NCBI RefSeq assembly: GCF_017303375.1
Contig: NZ_JAFKOH010000014.1
Coordinates: 1 to 64,000 of the forward strand
Reading direction: 5' to 3'
From: Bacillus sp. NTK074B
GTDB lineage: Bacteria; Bacillota; Bacilli; Bacillales; Bacillaceae_B
Length of the DNA: 64,000 nucleotides
Of this stretch, positions 28,310 through 37,127 are shown one piece after another (within the stretch, counting starts at the first letter, position 1; each line of letters begins with the position of its first letter). The notes under the pieces were generated by a model that saw only the letters and a list, made by a program, of their open reading frames with translations, was not told where the DNA came from and did no database searches. The position numbers and the translations under genes are program-made.

Positions 28310-28334
28310 AAAGGGGGGCTTCCTCCCTTTTTTT
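28310..28334 (+). terminator. Terminator of radC-like gene
   Basis: AAAGGGGGG / CTCCCTTT stem (28310-28330) followed by a T run, four bases after the radC stop. Confidence 0.75.
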
Positions 28335-28392
28335 GAAGAGATTTCTAAGGCCCCTCTCTTTGTATATAGACTTACATTTATAGAAAATTTAT

Positions 28393-28438
28393 AAAACATC
28401 ATTAACCATAACATATATGTCATGGTTAATGATGTTTT
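28393..28438. repeat. Dispersed 12-mer hairpin, copy B
   Basis: Perfect 17-bp arms AAAACATCATTAACCAT (28393-28409) and its complement (28422-28438) enclose the 12-base loop AACATATATGTC. Same architecture as copies near 29.5, 40.6 and 60.8 kb. Confidence 0.8.
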
Positions 28439-28505
28439 CAATAATATTTTTTTGGTCTGAAATAAAAGGGGATTTTCTTCTTTTGGAAGTCATTCAGGTA
28501 TACTA

Positions 28506-28540
28506 TGTATACAAAGTGTGATATGGTGTGTATACAAAGT
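28506..28540 (+). promoter_or_regulatory. Direct-repeat operator upstream of the 28558 gene
   Basis: TGTATACAAAGT occurs twice, at 28506-28517 and 28529-28540, 23 bases apart; each contains the palindrome GTATAC, and a third GTATAC lies at 28539-28544. The block ends at the ribosome site AGGAGG. It probably binds a repressor, perhaps the product of the gene it precedes. Confidence 0.5.
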
Positions 28541-28557
28541 ATACAGGAGGGTGAATC

Positions 28558-29061
28558 ATGAAAAACGCAACTCGTCGAATACTTGAGACATTCCCTACGT
28601 TTAATGATGAAATGCACACTTATGAAAATAGGAAGCAAGCCCATGAAGCGTTGACGGGAATGGATGAGGTTCAAGCAACATTTTTACAGCTGGCGTGGTT
28701 TTTTGAAGATCCCGACAATGAAACGTTTGATATTGGTTTGCTGTATCGTCACCTTGATAACGAGTGGCTGGAATTTGCCTTAGAATTGATCACGGAATAC
28801 TTTCAGAAGGATACGTATTTGATTCAGAAACCAACGTATTCCTTGATTCGAGAGGGTGCGGATTATAAAAGCATGAGTCAGTTTGCCGACTACTTAAGCG
28901 AACAAGGGCTTCGGTATGATCGTCAGAAGTTAAATCTATATTTGGAACGAGGGAAGGTCCCACAGCCTGATCTAGTCGTAGGTGGGATCAAGTATTGGTC
29001 CAAGGAGACCGTACAGAACTACGAAGAACAGGAGAAGATTCGAGTGGGTCAGGCACAATAG
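28558..29061 (+). CDS. Putative DNA-binding plasmid protein
   Basis: 167 residues. The N-terminal ~100 residues are acidic and helical. The C-terminal ~65 residues resemble an excisionase/MerR-like winged helix (MSQFADYLSEQGLRYDRQKLNLYLERGKVPQPDLVVGGIKYW with the usual 'xPxPxxxxGxxxYW' turn). AGGAGGG lies 8 bases before the ATG. The direct repeats just upstream suggest autoregulation. I have no certain family name. Confidence 0.6.
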   Translation: MKNATRRILETFPTFNDEMHTYENRKQAHEALTGMDEVQATFLQLAWFFEDPDNETFDIGLLYRHLDNEWLEFALELITEYFQKDTYLIQKPTYSLIREGADYKSMSQFADYLSEQGLRYDRQKLNLYLERGKVPQPDLVVGGIKYWSKETVQNYEEQEKIRVGQAQ

Positions 29062-29114
29062 TAGTAACCACGTATAATGCTAAGGGGAATTTGGAACGGA
29101 ACGGAGGATTTACA

Positions 29115-29279
29115 GTGACGCTCTCTGACATCAACAAACGATATGAAGAGATTATGTTTTCGGATGAGTCGTAGCAGATGAAGACAACGAAATTATCCCG
29201 TCTAATGACGGAAATGGAAGGGCAGTTTTCGATTCCTATGCTAAGAGACGAAGAGTGGGAAACAGGAAAGATAAATTGA
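29115..29279 (+). pseudogene. Small plasmid ORF interrupted by an in-frame stop
   Basis: GTG start after GGAGG gives MTLSDINKRYEEIMFSDES, then TAG at 29172-29174, then the same frame continues QMKTTKLSRLMTEMEGQFS..LRDEEWETGKIN to a stop at 29279. The two parts read as one helical protein resembling small Bacillus plasmid ORFs that I recall as usually longer, so this looks decayed at an internal codon and at its 3' end. Recall of the family is not certain. Confidence 0.4.
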
Positions 29280-29307
29280 TTACACTATAAAGGTAGAAGG
29301 TGATACA

Positions 29308-29475
29308 TTGCTTTGTCATTATTGCGGCAAAAATTTCCCGAATGGTTTTGAAGTGCGTTGGGGAAACAATCATTATTTGAATTACTACTGCATGAAGTGT
29401 TTGCCTGAAGTAGAATCAAACATGAATGGTTCTTATCTTTATAAAGGTCATACTTTTAAAACGGTAGAACAATAA
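29308..29475 (+). CDS. Small zinc-finger protein (two CxxC)
   Basis: 55 residues from a TTG at 29308 preceded by GAAGG. It has CHYCGK near the N-terminus and CMKC near residue 32, a four-Cys zinc knuckle, with NHYLNYYC between. Such small Cys4 proteins are common on Bacillus plasmids. Function unknown. Confidence 0.6.
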   Translation: MLCHYCGKNFPNGFEVRWGNNHYLNYYCMKCLPEVESNMNGSYLYKGHTFKTVEQ

Positions 29476-29530
29476 TTAAGTGTTTGAAGAAGGCTCTGTA
29501 TTATATCGAAGAAAATAGTATTTATATATA

Positions 29531-29574
29531 AGACAACATTAACAATGACAAATGTATTATTGTTAATGTTGTCT
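29531..29574. repeat. Dispersed 12-mer hairpin, copy C
   Basis: Perfect 16-bp arms AGACAACATTAACAAT (29531-29546) and its complement (29559-29574) enclose a 12-base loop GACAAATGTATT, whose reverse complement AATACATTTGTC matches the family core, so this copy is inverted. Confidence 0.8.
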
Positions 29575-29638
29575 CTTTGATTGATTAAATATTTAACCTG
29601 ATTTTGGGGGTGTTTTTGATGTGAGGTCAAACAAACTT

Positions 29639-30535
29639 CTATCGATACTCGCTCCCACCCCCCCAAAGTGTTCGTCCACCTGTGTGACCCGTATCCTGGT
29701 GAACATCTTCATTTACAAGTTGAAGAACTCCTAATTCCTCGGAATGGTGCCAAACATATCCCTCTGGGGTTTTATTGTGCGAGAGGGCTTCTACATCATT
29801 TGCATTCAGACCAAGTTTATCAACTAGACTTGGATCTTGTAGGATCGATTGATACAATGTATCATTCGCTATACCGAAATGAGTGTAATCATCTGCTAAA
29901 TATACGTCTTCAGCCAACATCACACTAAAATCAGATTCAAATACAGGAAAGGTACCCTCCACCACTTCACCGTTAGGAAGTTCAATTACCTTCGCTTCAA
30001 AAGGTACATGGGTATCAGCGTGTTCGAATCCGTTCAAGTGGTCATTCCTTGTTTCAATTCCATCTGCCTCAGCAATATCAACTCCATCTACCAGATCGAC
30101 GATCCCTACTGCGAAGGTGGTCACCGCAGCCACTTTCCCTAGATTTTTCAAACCCTCCATCATTTGCTCTTTATTATGGCTTCTGAACCCACTGTAGGCC
30201 ATTCCGGTACTCTTCACGGTATACTTAATACTAGAGCCAATCCCCTTTACTGTCCGTCCTGTAGAATCCTTTATGTCATGCCATCCTTGTTGCTTTGAGT
30301 GTTCGTCTTTTTTTACGAGTCCATAGCCAGCTCTAATGGCACCATCCGTGAACTGTCCACCACTTTCAAGAGTTCTTTTTGAAGCATTGATGATACTGAA
30401 TCCTAAATCCCCTACATACTTACCTGCATTCTCGTGTTTAGATGAGACAGCTTTACTAATGAGAGTGACTCCCGTTTTAGCCGCCCCTCCTACCAGTACA
30501 TTGGTTGTTTTAGCAAGACCTCTGAATATGACCAT
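29639..30535 (-). CDS. WHH-family (HNH/endonuclease VII fold) nuclease, toxin-like effector
   Basis: 298 residues. The N-terminal ~140 residues are Gly/Ala/Lys-rich with a weakly hydrophobic segment (KVAAVTTFAVGIVDLVDGV). The C-terminal ~60 residues carry the WHH nuclease signature: TPEGYVWHHSEELGVLQLVNEDVHQDTGHTGG, with the paired His expected for metal-dependent DNA or RNA cleavage. WHH domains are typical tips of polymorphic toxins. No secretion marker is obvious. It is the last gene of the Hsp70/MBL operon, 111 bases after the coiled-coil gene, with GGGGAG before its ATG. I infer a killing or degrading effector controlled by the upstream genes. Confidence 0.75.
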   Translation of the reverse strand: MVIFRGLAKTTNVLVGGAAKTGVTLISKAVSSKHENAGKYVGDLGFSIINASKRTLESGGQFTDGAIRAGYGLVKKDEHSKQQGWHDIKDSTGRTVKGIGSSIKYTVKSTGMAYSGFRSHNKEQMMEGLKNLGKVAAVTTFAVGIVDLVDGVDIAEADGIETRNDHLNGFEHADTHVPFEAKVIELPNGEVVEGTFPVFESDFSVMLAEDVYLADDYTHFGIANDTLYQSILQDPSLVDKLGLNANDVEALSHNKTPEGYVWHHSEELGVLQLVNEDVHQDTGHTGGRTLWGGGSEYR

Positions 30536-30646
30536 GTTTTACACTCTCCCCTTGTTTCAATTAATAAATTATCAAAGTGAAGAAATGGAGAGGGGGAGGA
30601 GTCCCCGTTCTCCCCTTCTCCAAAAAGATCATTGAGTGAATGAAGG

Positions 30647-32029
30647 TTAATTTCGTGTTGGTTTGTTATCGAATTCAACAAAGTCCTCAATATCCTGTTC
30701 ATCAAAGCCGAATAATAAGTCGTCCTCTTTATTAGAACGGCTTTTACCGTTATCACGATTAACTGGCATGCTGTTCAATTTCTCAAATAATTCATTCCGT
30801 TCGCTTTCAACGATGGCCAAGTCAGCCTCTCTACTATTCAAAGCTTCCTTTGTCTTCTCGAGTTGTGAGGACAGTTCATTGCTACTAGAGCGCTCTTGCT
30901 CAAGAATACGCTGCAATTCTTGGATTTGATTTTCTAGAAATCTTGTATTCTCCTCATGAGTATCTTGTATATGAAGAGATTTTTTATTGAACTCTTTTGT
31001 GAGTTCTTTGGTTACTTTTTGAGTGATGGAAGCTGTATCTTTTTCTAACGTCTTGACTTTTCGATTTAAAATAGAATTTTCTTGCTCGATCTCCTCTTTT
31101 TCTTTTCGGACTTCCCCTAACAGACCACCCAGGCGGCCCACTTCTTTTTGTTGAAGGTCAAGCTTCGCATTTTGTGAATCCACTGACTTCGCCAGTGCTC
31201 GGTTGTCTTTTGATAACGATTTTATTTTTGAATCTCGTGATTTCAGGGTTGCGGTCAGCTCGTCTACTTGTCGTTGTAGATTTACGACTTGTTCTTTTTC
31301 AACCTCATACATCTCTTTAAATTCTTCTACCTCTTCTAAGCCTGAAACATGGCTAGAGACACTTAATATCATCTTGGCTGCCATCTTAAGGGTATCTTCT
31401 GGTGAACGGTTACCCAATGCCTTTTCCTCCAGTTCTTCTTCCAATGTGAATGCTTCCTCAAGTGCAGGCTCATTGATTTCATCCCAATTAATATCAAATT
31501 CTTCCATTTTGATCCCCGTTTCGCGATAGAAATGTATAACATGATTCGGCTCATTCAGCAGGGGTTTGATTAATTCCTTCAATTCTCCATTTTTGTAGAA
31601 TCTAAGGGTGTTGATAGCAGCAAATATGGGCATGTCCTCATCTTTCACTAGTTCCTCAATTTCCTTCTGCCAGTCTTCCAATGTGAAGTCCACATAATCA
31701 TCATCAAAGTAATAATTAATCGTTTTATTCAGGATGTTTTCCCACATATTTGCCAAAAAATTATAATAATCATAGCTTTCTAATAAGTGGGGGGAGACCA
31801 ATGCAATCAACTCTTTTTGCGTATATTGTTTCATCTTGAGGGATTGGGTAGTGATCCCCGATTTTTTAAGCAACTTAGTCTCGTCAGATAAAGAGTATTC
31901 AAGTGCTCCGTCACTTTCGCAACTATGCATTAAAGCAGCATCTAAATAACGGCTCTCTACTCCTTCTACTTCAATGTAAGGAAATCGTTTTGGTTTACTT
32001 CCATTTCTTTTTCTTGTTTTACCAGCCAC
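30647..32029 (-). CDS. Long coiled-coil protein of the Hsp70/MBL operon
   Basis: 460 residues. The first ~220 residues are an acidic helical domain (LEDWQKEIEELVKDED, FYRETGIKMEEFDINWDEINEP). Residues ~220-425 form a continuous coiled coil (VNLQRQVDELTATLKSRDSKIKSL and onward). The tail is acidic (DDLLFGFDEQDIEDFVEF). GTG start at 32029, 12 bases after the HEAT gene. A scaffold or sensor role is possible; no family recognised. Confidence 0.7.
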   Translation of the reverse strand: MAGKTRKRNGSKPKRFPYIEVEGVESRYLDAALMHSCESDGALEYSLSDETKLLKKSGITTQSLKMKQYTQKELIALVSPHLLESYDYYNFLANMWENILNKTINYYFDDDYVDFTLEDWQKEIEELVKDEDMPIFAAINTLRFYKNGELKELIKPLLNEPNHVIHFYRETGIKMEEFDINWDEINEPALEEAFTLEEELEEKALGNRSPEDTLKMAAKMILSVSSHVSGLEEVEEFKEMYEVEKEQVVNLQRQVDELTATLKSRDSKIKSLSKDNRALAKSVDSQNAKLDLQQKEVGRLGGLLGEVRKEKEEIEQENSILNRKVKTLEKDTASITQKVTKELTKEFNKKSLHIQDTHEENTRFLENQIQELQRILEQERSSSNELSSQLEKTKEALNSREADLAIVESERNELFEKLNSMPVNRDNGKSRSNKEDDLLFGFDEQDIEDFVEFDNKPTRN

Positions 32030-32041
32030 CTGACATTCCCC

Positions 32042-33757
32042 CTATACTGACTCCCGGATTGTTGAAATTCGTCCCTTTTCTTTTCTCATGTTATCAATTA
32101 TTTGATCAAGTTCCCTTACCACGCGAGGATTCGTTTCCTCCTGCTTGGCTTGGTAAAGAACATCTTGCGATAAGACCTCACGTTTTTTATTTACGTGTTT
32201 TCCGATCAGTCGATAGATTTCCAACTTTAATGCAGGGATTGGATTTTGGTTCAGTTTTTTCTGTAGGATCGGTCCAACCTCTCTAGGGAGCATATTCGCG
32301 TTTTGTAAAGCTGATACAAGAAGGATGGCCTTATCATCCGGACATGTAAGCATTTTTTCAGCCATTTTGACAATCAATGTGAATGACATTGTAGGTAAAT
32401 GCTTTTGGAGAACATATTGCTCCCCTTCTTCCCCGTGAATCAAAATATCTACAAATTTATCAAATGCTTCCTGGTCTCCTAAGCGTACCAAGCAGTTAAG
32501 GGCATCTAAATAAAGTCGGTTTCTCTTTTCATTCAAATAGGGCTTTACAATGGGAATCAAGCTCTTGTCAGCATCTGAGAGATAGGACAAAGCTCTTAGA
32601 CATTCTTGTTTCATCCTGATATCAGGTGTTGTCTGTAATTCTTTTATCAATACCGGTAGGACTGCAAGGTCTCTTGTGTGACTGAGCCCCCGGATGATGC
32701 TTACTCTTTTAGCCGGATACTTTTTAAATGCTTCAACCAGTAAGTTTTTGGAGAATGGCATTTTCAACGCACCAAGAGTAATACATATAGGGGTGAGTTT
32801 CATATCATCGGTTTCTGTTTTTAAGACCTCAGAAAGTACCGGTATTGCATCTTCCTTAAAAGAACGTAGGGCCCTAGTCAAAATAGGACGGACCGATTTC
32901 TTTTGATTATTTACATATGCGTTAAAAACGGGCTTGACTGCTTCTGGACCAAAATCTGCAAAACGAGGAGCTAGATGGATAGCTTGGTCGATAAGATCAT
33001 TACGCTTCCCGTCTAAATTCATGATTAATTGAATAAGAGGATCAACGCTATTAATATCCCGAATTTTCAGCAGAGATTCCATCCCTATTGAAAAGAAATC
33101 AGGTGTTACCATGTGTTTCAGTATGGAAGGTACCGCCTCGCTTTCTCGAACGGCCCCAGCTCCCATAATGGATAGCGCAATGTGCTGTGAACTGTTGGCT
33201 TTCTCCAAAACAGCTTTCAAGATTTTGCGGCCCTTATAACTTCTTGCTGTCAGGCGACTTAATAAATGAACAAGTTCATTTTTTCGTGGTTCATCTGAAA
33301 TGTCGAATTTACGACATTCTCTAAAGATAACTGTAATCGCCTTTTCTCCAAACTTTTCTACTTCTTTTGAAGCGTCTCTTCGCATTTGAACATCCTCGTT
33401 GTATGCCATCACCTCCAATGCTTTCAAAATCTCCCTGTATTCTCGTTCATCCATGTCTTGGTCTAAGTTCTCAAATGAAATGTCCACATAGCCTATTCGT
33501 CCAAGGTAAACGACTTCTACTAATTTCTCGTTTCCATCTTCTTGTGATGGCCCGGATAACGACGAAAAAAAGTCATCATCTATTCCATCACTCTCCTCTT
33601 CTTTTTCCGCCTGTCTCAGCAATTCTTCTTGAATTTGCTCCTCATCTTCTTTACTAAAAACGTCCTTCTCATATAACAATTCGCTTTTTGGAAGTTCTTT
33701 TTTCATTTCTGTTAGTTTTTGCAGGATACTTGCCGACATTCGATCTTGTACTGACAT
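32042..33757 (-). CDS. HEAT-repeat protein of the Hsp70/MBL operon
   Basis: 571 residues. An acidic N-terminus (~25-75, EEEQIQEELLRQAEKEEES) precedes ~450 residues of paired-helix HEAT-like repeats, for example AVPSILKHMVTPDFFSIGMESLLKI, AVLPVLIKELQTTPDIRMKQECLRALSYL and ..RLYLDALNCLVRLGDQEAFDKFVD. Such solenoids bind proteins or nucleic acids. It starts 12 bases after the Hsp70 stop and has GGGGGC before its ATG. A client-binding or recognition role is inferred. Confidence 0.75.
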   Translation of the reverse strand: MSVQDRMSASILQKLTEMKKELPKSELLYEKDVFSKEDEEQIQEELLRQAEKEEESDGIDDDFFSSLSGPSQEDGNEKLVEVVYLGRIGYVDISFENLDQDMDEREYREILKALEVMAYNEDVQMRRDASKEVEKFGEKAITVIFRECRKFDISDEPRKNELVHLLSRLTARSYKGRKILKAVLEKANSSQHIALSIMGAGAVRESEAVPSILKHMVTPDFFSIGMESLLKIRDINSVDPLIQLIMNLDGKRNDLIDQAIHLAPRFADFGPEAVKPVFNAYVNNQKKSVRPILTRALRSFKEDAIPVLSEVLKTETDDMKLTPICITLGALKMPFSKNLLVEAFKKYPAKRVSIIRGLSHTRDLAVLPVLIKELQTTPDIRMKQECLRALSYLSDADKSLIPIVKPYLNEKRNRLYLDALNCLVRLGDQEAFDKFVDILIHGEEGEQYVLQKHLPTMSFTLIVKMAEKMLTCPDDKAILLVSALQNANMLPREVGPILQKKLNQNPIPALKLEIYRLIGKHVNKKREVLSQDVLYQAKQEETNPRVVRELDQIIDNMRKEKGRISTIRESV

Positions 33758-33769
33758 GCTTTCAGCCCC

Positions 33770-35560
33770 CTAAATTTGTTTGATTTTATTGATATTTGCT
33801 TGCTTTTCTTTTAAGCTTTCAATTTCTTCAGCTGTGAATTCGTGGGAGCCTATGTTTACATCAATCATTTGTGTTTCATCTGACTCTAGCCAAGCTTTGA
33901 TGGATACCTCACGTTCGTTGTTACAGTCTACTTTCAATACCAATTTTGAATTGACCGGAACAGGATTTTTAAAGTTAACAGTGGCTGATTTTAATTGTTT
34001 CGTATGAATCGACTTAGCTGACGTCGCAGTGAACAATTCCAGCTGCATTGCATTAACCGTCTTAGATCCCTTTGGTCCTGTGACAATGAAACGATCTTCA
34101 ATAATGCGCTCGAAAGGTAATTTTGTCCCCTTTTCAAGTAGTGCTACAGGATCTGCTCCAATCACATCTATGTAGACGTTATTTGGGATGGTGTTCGTGA
34201 ACACAACCTCCTGACTTGAAATTTCAGTATCCGAAACAGAAATGTGATCACTTGACCTGAAGTTAATACGATCAATTTGATGGTGATACACTGAAGCACC
34301 TCGGCTAACTGCAAACATGGGATTGATCGACTTAATTGGCTTAATTCGACGGTTGAAAATATCGTAAATTCGTTCTTGGACGGTGTGATAATACGTCATC
34401 CCACCTACCAAAAATACGCCATCAATATCTTTTAATGACATCTGACCGATCTTTGCATGTTCCAGGGCATTTAATATCGGTTCTTCAATGTTTTTTCCCT
34501 GCTTGCTTTTCTCACTGAATAGTAAATCTTCAATGATCGTGTCGTATTCTTTTTTGGTAATGGATAATGTAGTCACTAAATCCGTTGGCAATTGGGATGA
34601 AAGCATTTCACGATAGGAAAGGTTATCAAACCTCTCTTTATGTTCGAAGTAATCAAGTTGTTGTGTACGAAGTTGATTTTCAATCTTTGCACTGAAACTC
34701 ATCTTCGCTTTTTCGGCGAAATCCAGTAAGTTCTCCCACAGGCGTAGAATATCCTTCTTATCGTATTTTTCCTTTAATTGCTTGAAGTTCATCCCGACAC
34801 TCTTCAGTAATTTCTTCATCAATTCATTTACAACTTTTCTATCAAAATCCATTCCACCCAGCTCAGTATATTGAGAGATGGATAGCTCCTGAATATCGAT
34901 TCCGCCATTTTCAGTTTCACCTACTTGTAAAATAGAAACGTCGCAGGTTCCTCCACCGAGGTCAAAAACCATTAAATTCTTTTTACCGCCTTCAAGCTTT
35001 AACCGACGCGCTGTAGGATCCAACTTTTTCTCTTCATTAAGAAAATCTATAAGCGCAGCTGTTGGCTCGGGAATCATATGAATTCCGTCTTTATCGAATC
35101 CACTAAGGACCCCAGCAGCTTTGGTAGCCTGTTGTTGTTGAAAGTTAAAATTGGCAGGGATGGTGATTACCACGTCGTCAATCTTTTCCCCGCCGTAGTA
35201 TTCCTCAGCTTGAGCCTTTAATATCTTTAGAACATACGAAGATACCATTTCAGGCCGTACATTTTCACTGTCGATATCCCATGAAACATCTTCTCCGATG
35301 TGACGCTTCGCCTCTTTGATCACCCTGTTTGGATACACCCCGTTCATACGCTTGGCAAAACGGCCAACATAAGGGTGCCCTTGATCGTCTATATAAAGGA
35401 CGGATGGAAGAGATGGATACTGTACAATAGAGTTTCCGCCTTCATCCACTTGCGCTACATCCAATACTTGTGCTTCCACGTCGCCACGTACCGTTAGGTT
35501 TGCCACACTCACCGTAGAATTCGTCGTTCCAAGGTCAATGCCTATATATCTTTTATTCAT
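33770..35560 (-). CDS. Divergent Hsp70 (DnaK-like) chaperone
   Basis: 596 residues. The ATPase domain is complete: phosphate-1 GIDLGTTNSTVSV at residues 6-18, EPTAALIDFL near 153, phosphate-2 DLGGGTCDVSIL near 197, adenosine motif VFLVGGMTYY near 382. A beta-sandwich substrate domain follows (~425-545) with a short helical end; the DnaK C-terminal lid looks reduced and there is no EEVD-like tail. It is not the housekeeping DnaK, which is ~610 residues and sits in hrcA-grpE-dnaK-dnaJ. Overlaps the GrpE-like gene by 8 bases. AAGGAGG precedes the ATG. Confidence 0.88.
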   Translation of the reverse strand: MNKRYIGIDLGTTNSTVSVANLTVRGDVEAQVLDVAQVDEGGNSIVQYPSLPSVLYIDDQGHPYVGRFAKRMNGVYPNRVIKEAKRHIGEDVSWDIDSENVRPEMVSSYVLKILKAQAEEYYGGEKIDDVVITIPANFNFQQQQATKAAGVLSGFDKDGIHMIPEPTAALIDFLNEEKKLDPTARRLKLEGGKKNLMVFDLGGGTCDVSILQVGETENGGIDIQELSISQYTELGGMDFDRKVVNELMKKLLKSVGMNFKQLKEKYDKKDILRLWENLLDFAEKAKMSFSAKIENQLRTQQLDYFEHKERFDNLSYREMLSSQLPTDLVTTLSITKKEYDTIIEDLLFSEKSKQGKNIEEPILNALEHAKIGQMSLKDIDGVFLVGGMTYYHTVQERIYDIFNRRIKPIKSINPMFAVSRGASVYHHQIDRINFRSSDHISVSDTEISSQEVVFTNTIPNNVYIDVIGADPVALLEKGTKLPFERIIEDRFIVTGPKGSKTVNAMQLELFTATSAKSIHTKQLKSATVNFKNPVPVNSKLVLKVDCNNEREVSIKAWLESDETQMIDVNIGSHEFTAEEIESLKEKQANINKIKQI

Positions 35561-37127
35561 CTTTTTTTTCCTCCTTTATTTCTGTTACAAGAGGTTGTAC
35601 GACAACCTGTCCGTTAATGGACCATCCATACTTTAATAATTTCACCGTAATGACTTCATCTGAGCTTAAAAGTGGCCCGTCTATCCGGAAGTTTTTAATA
35701 AGTTGATCCTTGTGTATTGAAAAAGTGCTACCGATTTCATAACCGTTACTATGCTCTTCTAGACCAATCGCCAGGCTCAAACTGGAAAAAAGATTGATGA
35801 GTCTACCTGCACTTATATGAGGGTTGGAGGGAGCATGTCCTTGACTTTCTTCAAATAAATCAGACAAAAGATAGTTGGCGTTTTCCCCACCTATGGCATT
35901 AAGGATTTTCACATATGCTTTTTCCTCGGCTAAAGAAACTTTTTCTTTTTCCTTTTCGAGCATTACTTTTAATCGGTCAATTTCATCTTCTGCAATCTGC
36001 AATTTGTTTTGTTCGGCTTGAATCGGCTTCTTCACTTCTTGTTTAGAAACTGCTAAAGCTTGGTTTAAAACGGTTTGCACAGATTCAAGTGCATGTTCCA
36101 ACATGGCTGTAATATTACTATCTGCTTCCGTTTGAGTAGAATTTATCTCAGGTTGAACCAAATGGCTGAGACTATTATTTTGAGTCTCATCATTGCCTAT
36201 TGGCTCATTCACTAAAGGTTCCTTCGATTGCGGCTCAGCACTTTCGGGGATTATGGACTTTTCTTCCATCTCAACCGATTGAATTGAAGCTTCTTCTTTT
36301 CCGGCTGTCTGAAACTTCGGTGTGTGCACTCCGGGAATATGTTCACCTAGAAGGTCATCTACATGGAATTCATCTTCTGTATCCTGTTTCTGAATAACAT
36401 CTCTTGAAGAAGTTAGCTTCTCTCTTATCCAGGTTAAAACCTCTGATTCTTCACTATCACTTATCACGTCTTTTAAGATTGAGCTCATTCCCTCTGCATA
36501 AACAAGGTTCTCCAGGCCAATTTGTTTCTTATAGGCATTGATTTTACCGAAAATGAGGCCTTTTCCCCCTTTAAATCCTAATCGATTAATAGATTCGCGA
36601 TAATCCCAGTTAGAGGATTCATCAAACAGAAGTGTCATTATTTCATCTGCTTGTTTAAATAAAATCTGTTGCTGAGGCTTTCCATTTAGACAAATTAAAA
36701 ATCGAATTAATAAATCCAAAAATAATTTTGGTTTGTTGTTAAACGCTTTGTAACTACGTATATCACCATCGCATACGCTGACAAATGCTTTTCTGGAGTT
36801 GGGAAATTTTTGGTTCGTCAGATAAAGGAAACTAAGTGCTAGTGCTTGATCTATTTTGGGATCCTTTTTTTGATTCCAAGCTTCAACAATGGCTTCAGCC
36901 AGCCGTTCATTATCATCTGCTCCACCTTGTTCAGCTACGCAGGCTTCCACCATTGTTTGTAATTCCCAATAAAAAGAGTCCCGTTGTTTATAATCTGATA
37001 GATTCAAACGTGCTAATTCATTTTTAAAGGTATCTTCCTTCACATTCTCGAGACTTGAGAATAGTTCGTTTTCTCTTTTTCCGTGTTTTTTTAAGACAGC
37101 TTCTAGTACCTGCATTTGTGTATTCAT
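35553..37127 (-). CDS. Protein with C-terminal GrpE-like nucleotide-exchange domain
   Basis: 524 residues. The N-terminal ~240 residues are helical. A linker rich in Glu, Ser and Pro (~250-330) leads to a coiled coil (~345-400). The last ~120 residues resemble GrpE: helix (KILNAIGGENANYLLSDLFE), ...GLEEHSNGYEIGSTFSIHKDQL, then the beta-domain ending LKYGWSINGQVVVQPLVTEIKEEK, which matches GrpE's '..GY.l.grvlRpA.V.V' strand pattern. As its gene overlaps the Hsp70 gene, I infer a dedicated exchange factor. No DnaJ homologue is visible here. Confidence 0.6.
   Translation of the reverse strand: MNTQMQVLEAVLKKHGKRENELFSSLENVKEDTFKNELARLNLSDYKQRDSFYWELQTMVEACVAEQGGADDNERLAEAIVEAWNQKKDPKIDQALALSFLYLTNQKFPNSRKAFVSVCDGDIRSYKAFNNKPKLFLDLLIRFLICLNGKPQQQILFKQADEIMTLLFDESSNWDYRESINRLGFKGGKGLIFGKINAYKKQIGLENLVYAEGMSSILKDVISDSEESEVLTWIREKLTSSRDVIQKQDTEDEFHVDDLLGEHIPGVHTPKFQTAGKEEASIQSVEMEEKSIIPESAEPQSKEPLVNEPIGNDETQNNSLSHLVQPEINSTQTEADSNITAMLEHALESVQTVLNQALAVSKQEVKKPIQAEQNKLQIAEDEIDRLKVMLEKEKEKVSLAEEKAYVKILNAIGGENANYLLSDLFEESQGHAPSNPHISAGRLINLFSSLSLAIGLEEHSNGYEIGSTFSIHKDQLIKNFRIDGPLLSSDEVITVKLLKYGWSINGQVVVQPLVTEIKEEKKDE

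Noticed and set aside
28558-29061. Possible plasmid Rep protein
   Set aside because: Only a DNA-binding-like C-terminus is visible; no initiator features, and two better initiator candidates exist.
29668-29928. 86-residue plus-strand open frame
   Set aside because: It is antisense to the WHH nuclease domain, which has a clear family signature.
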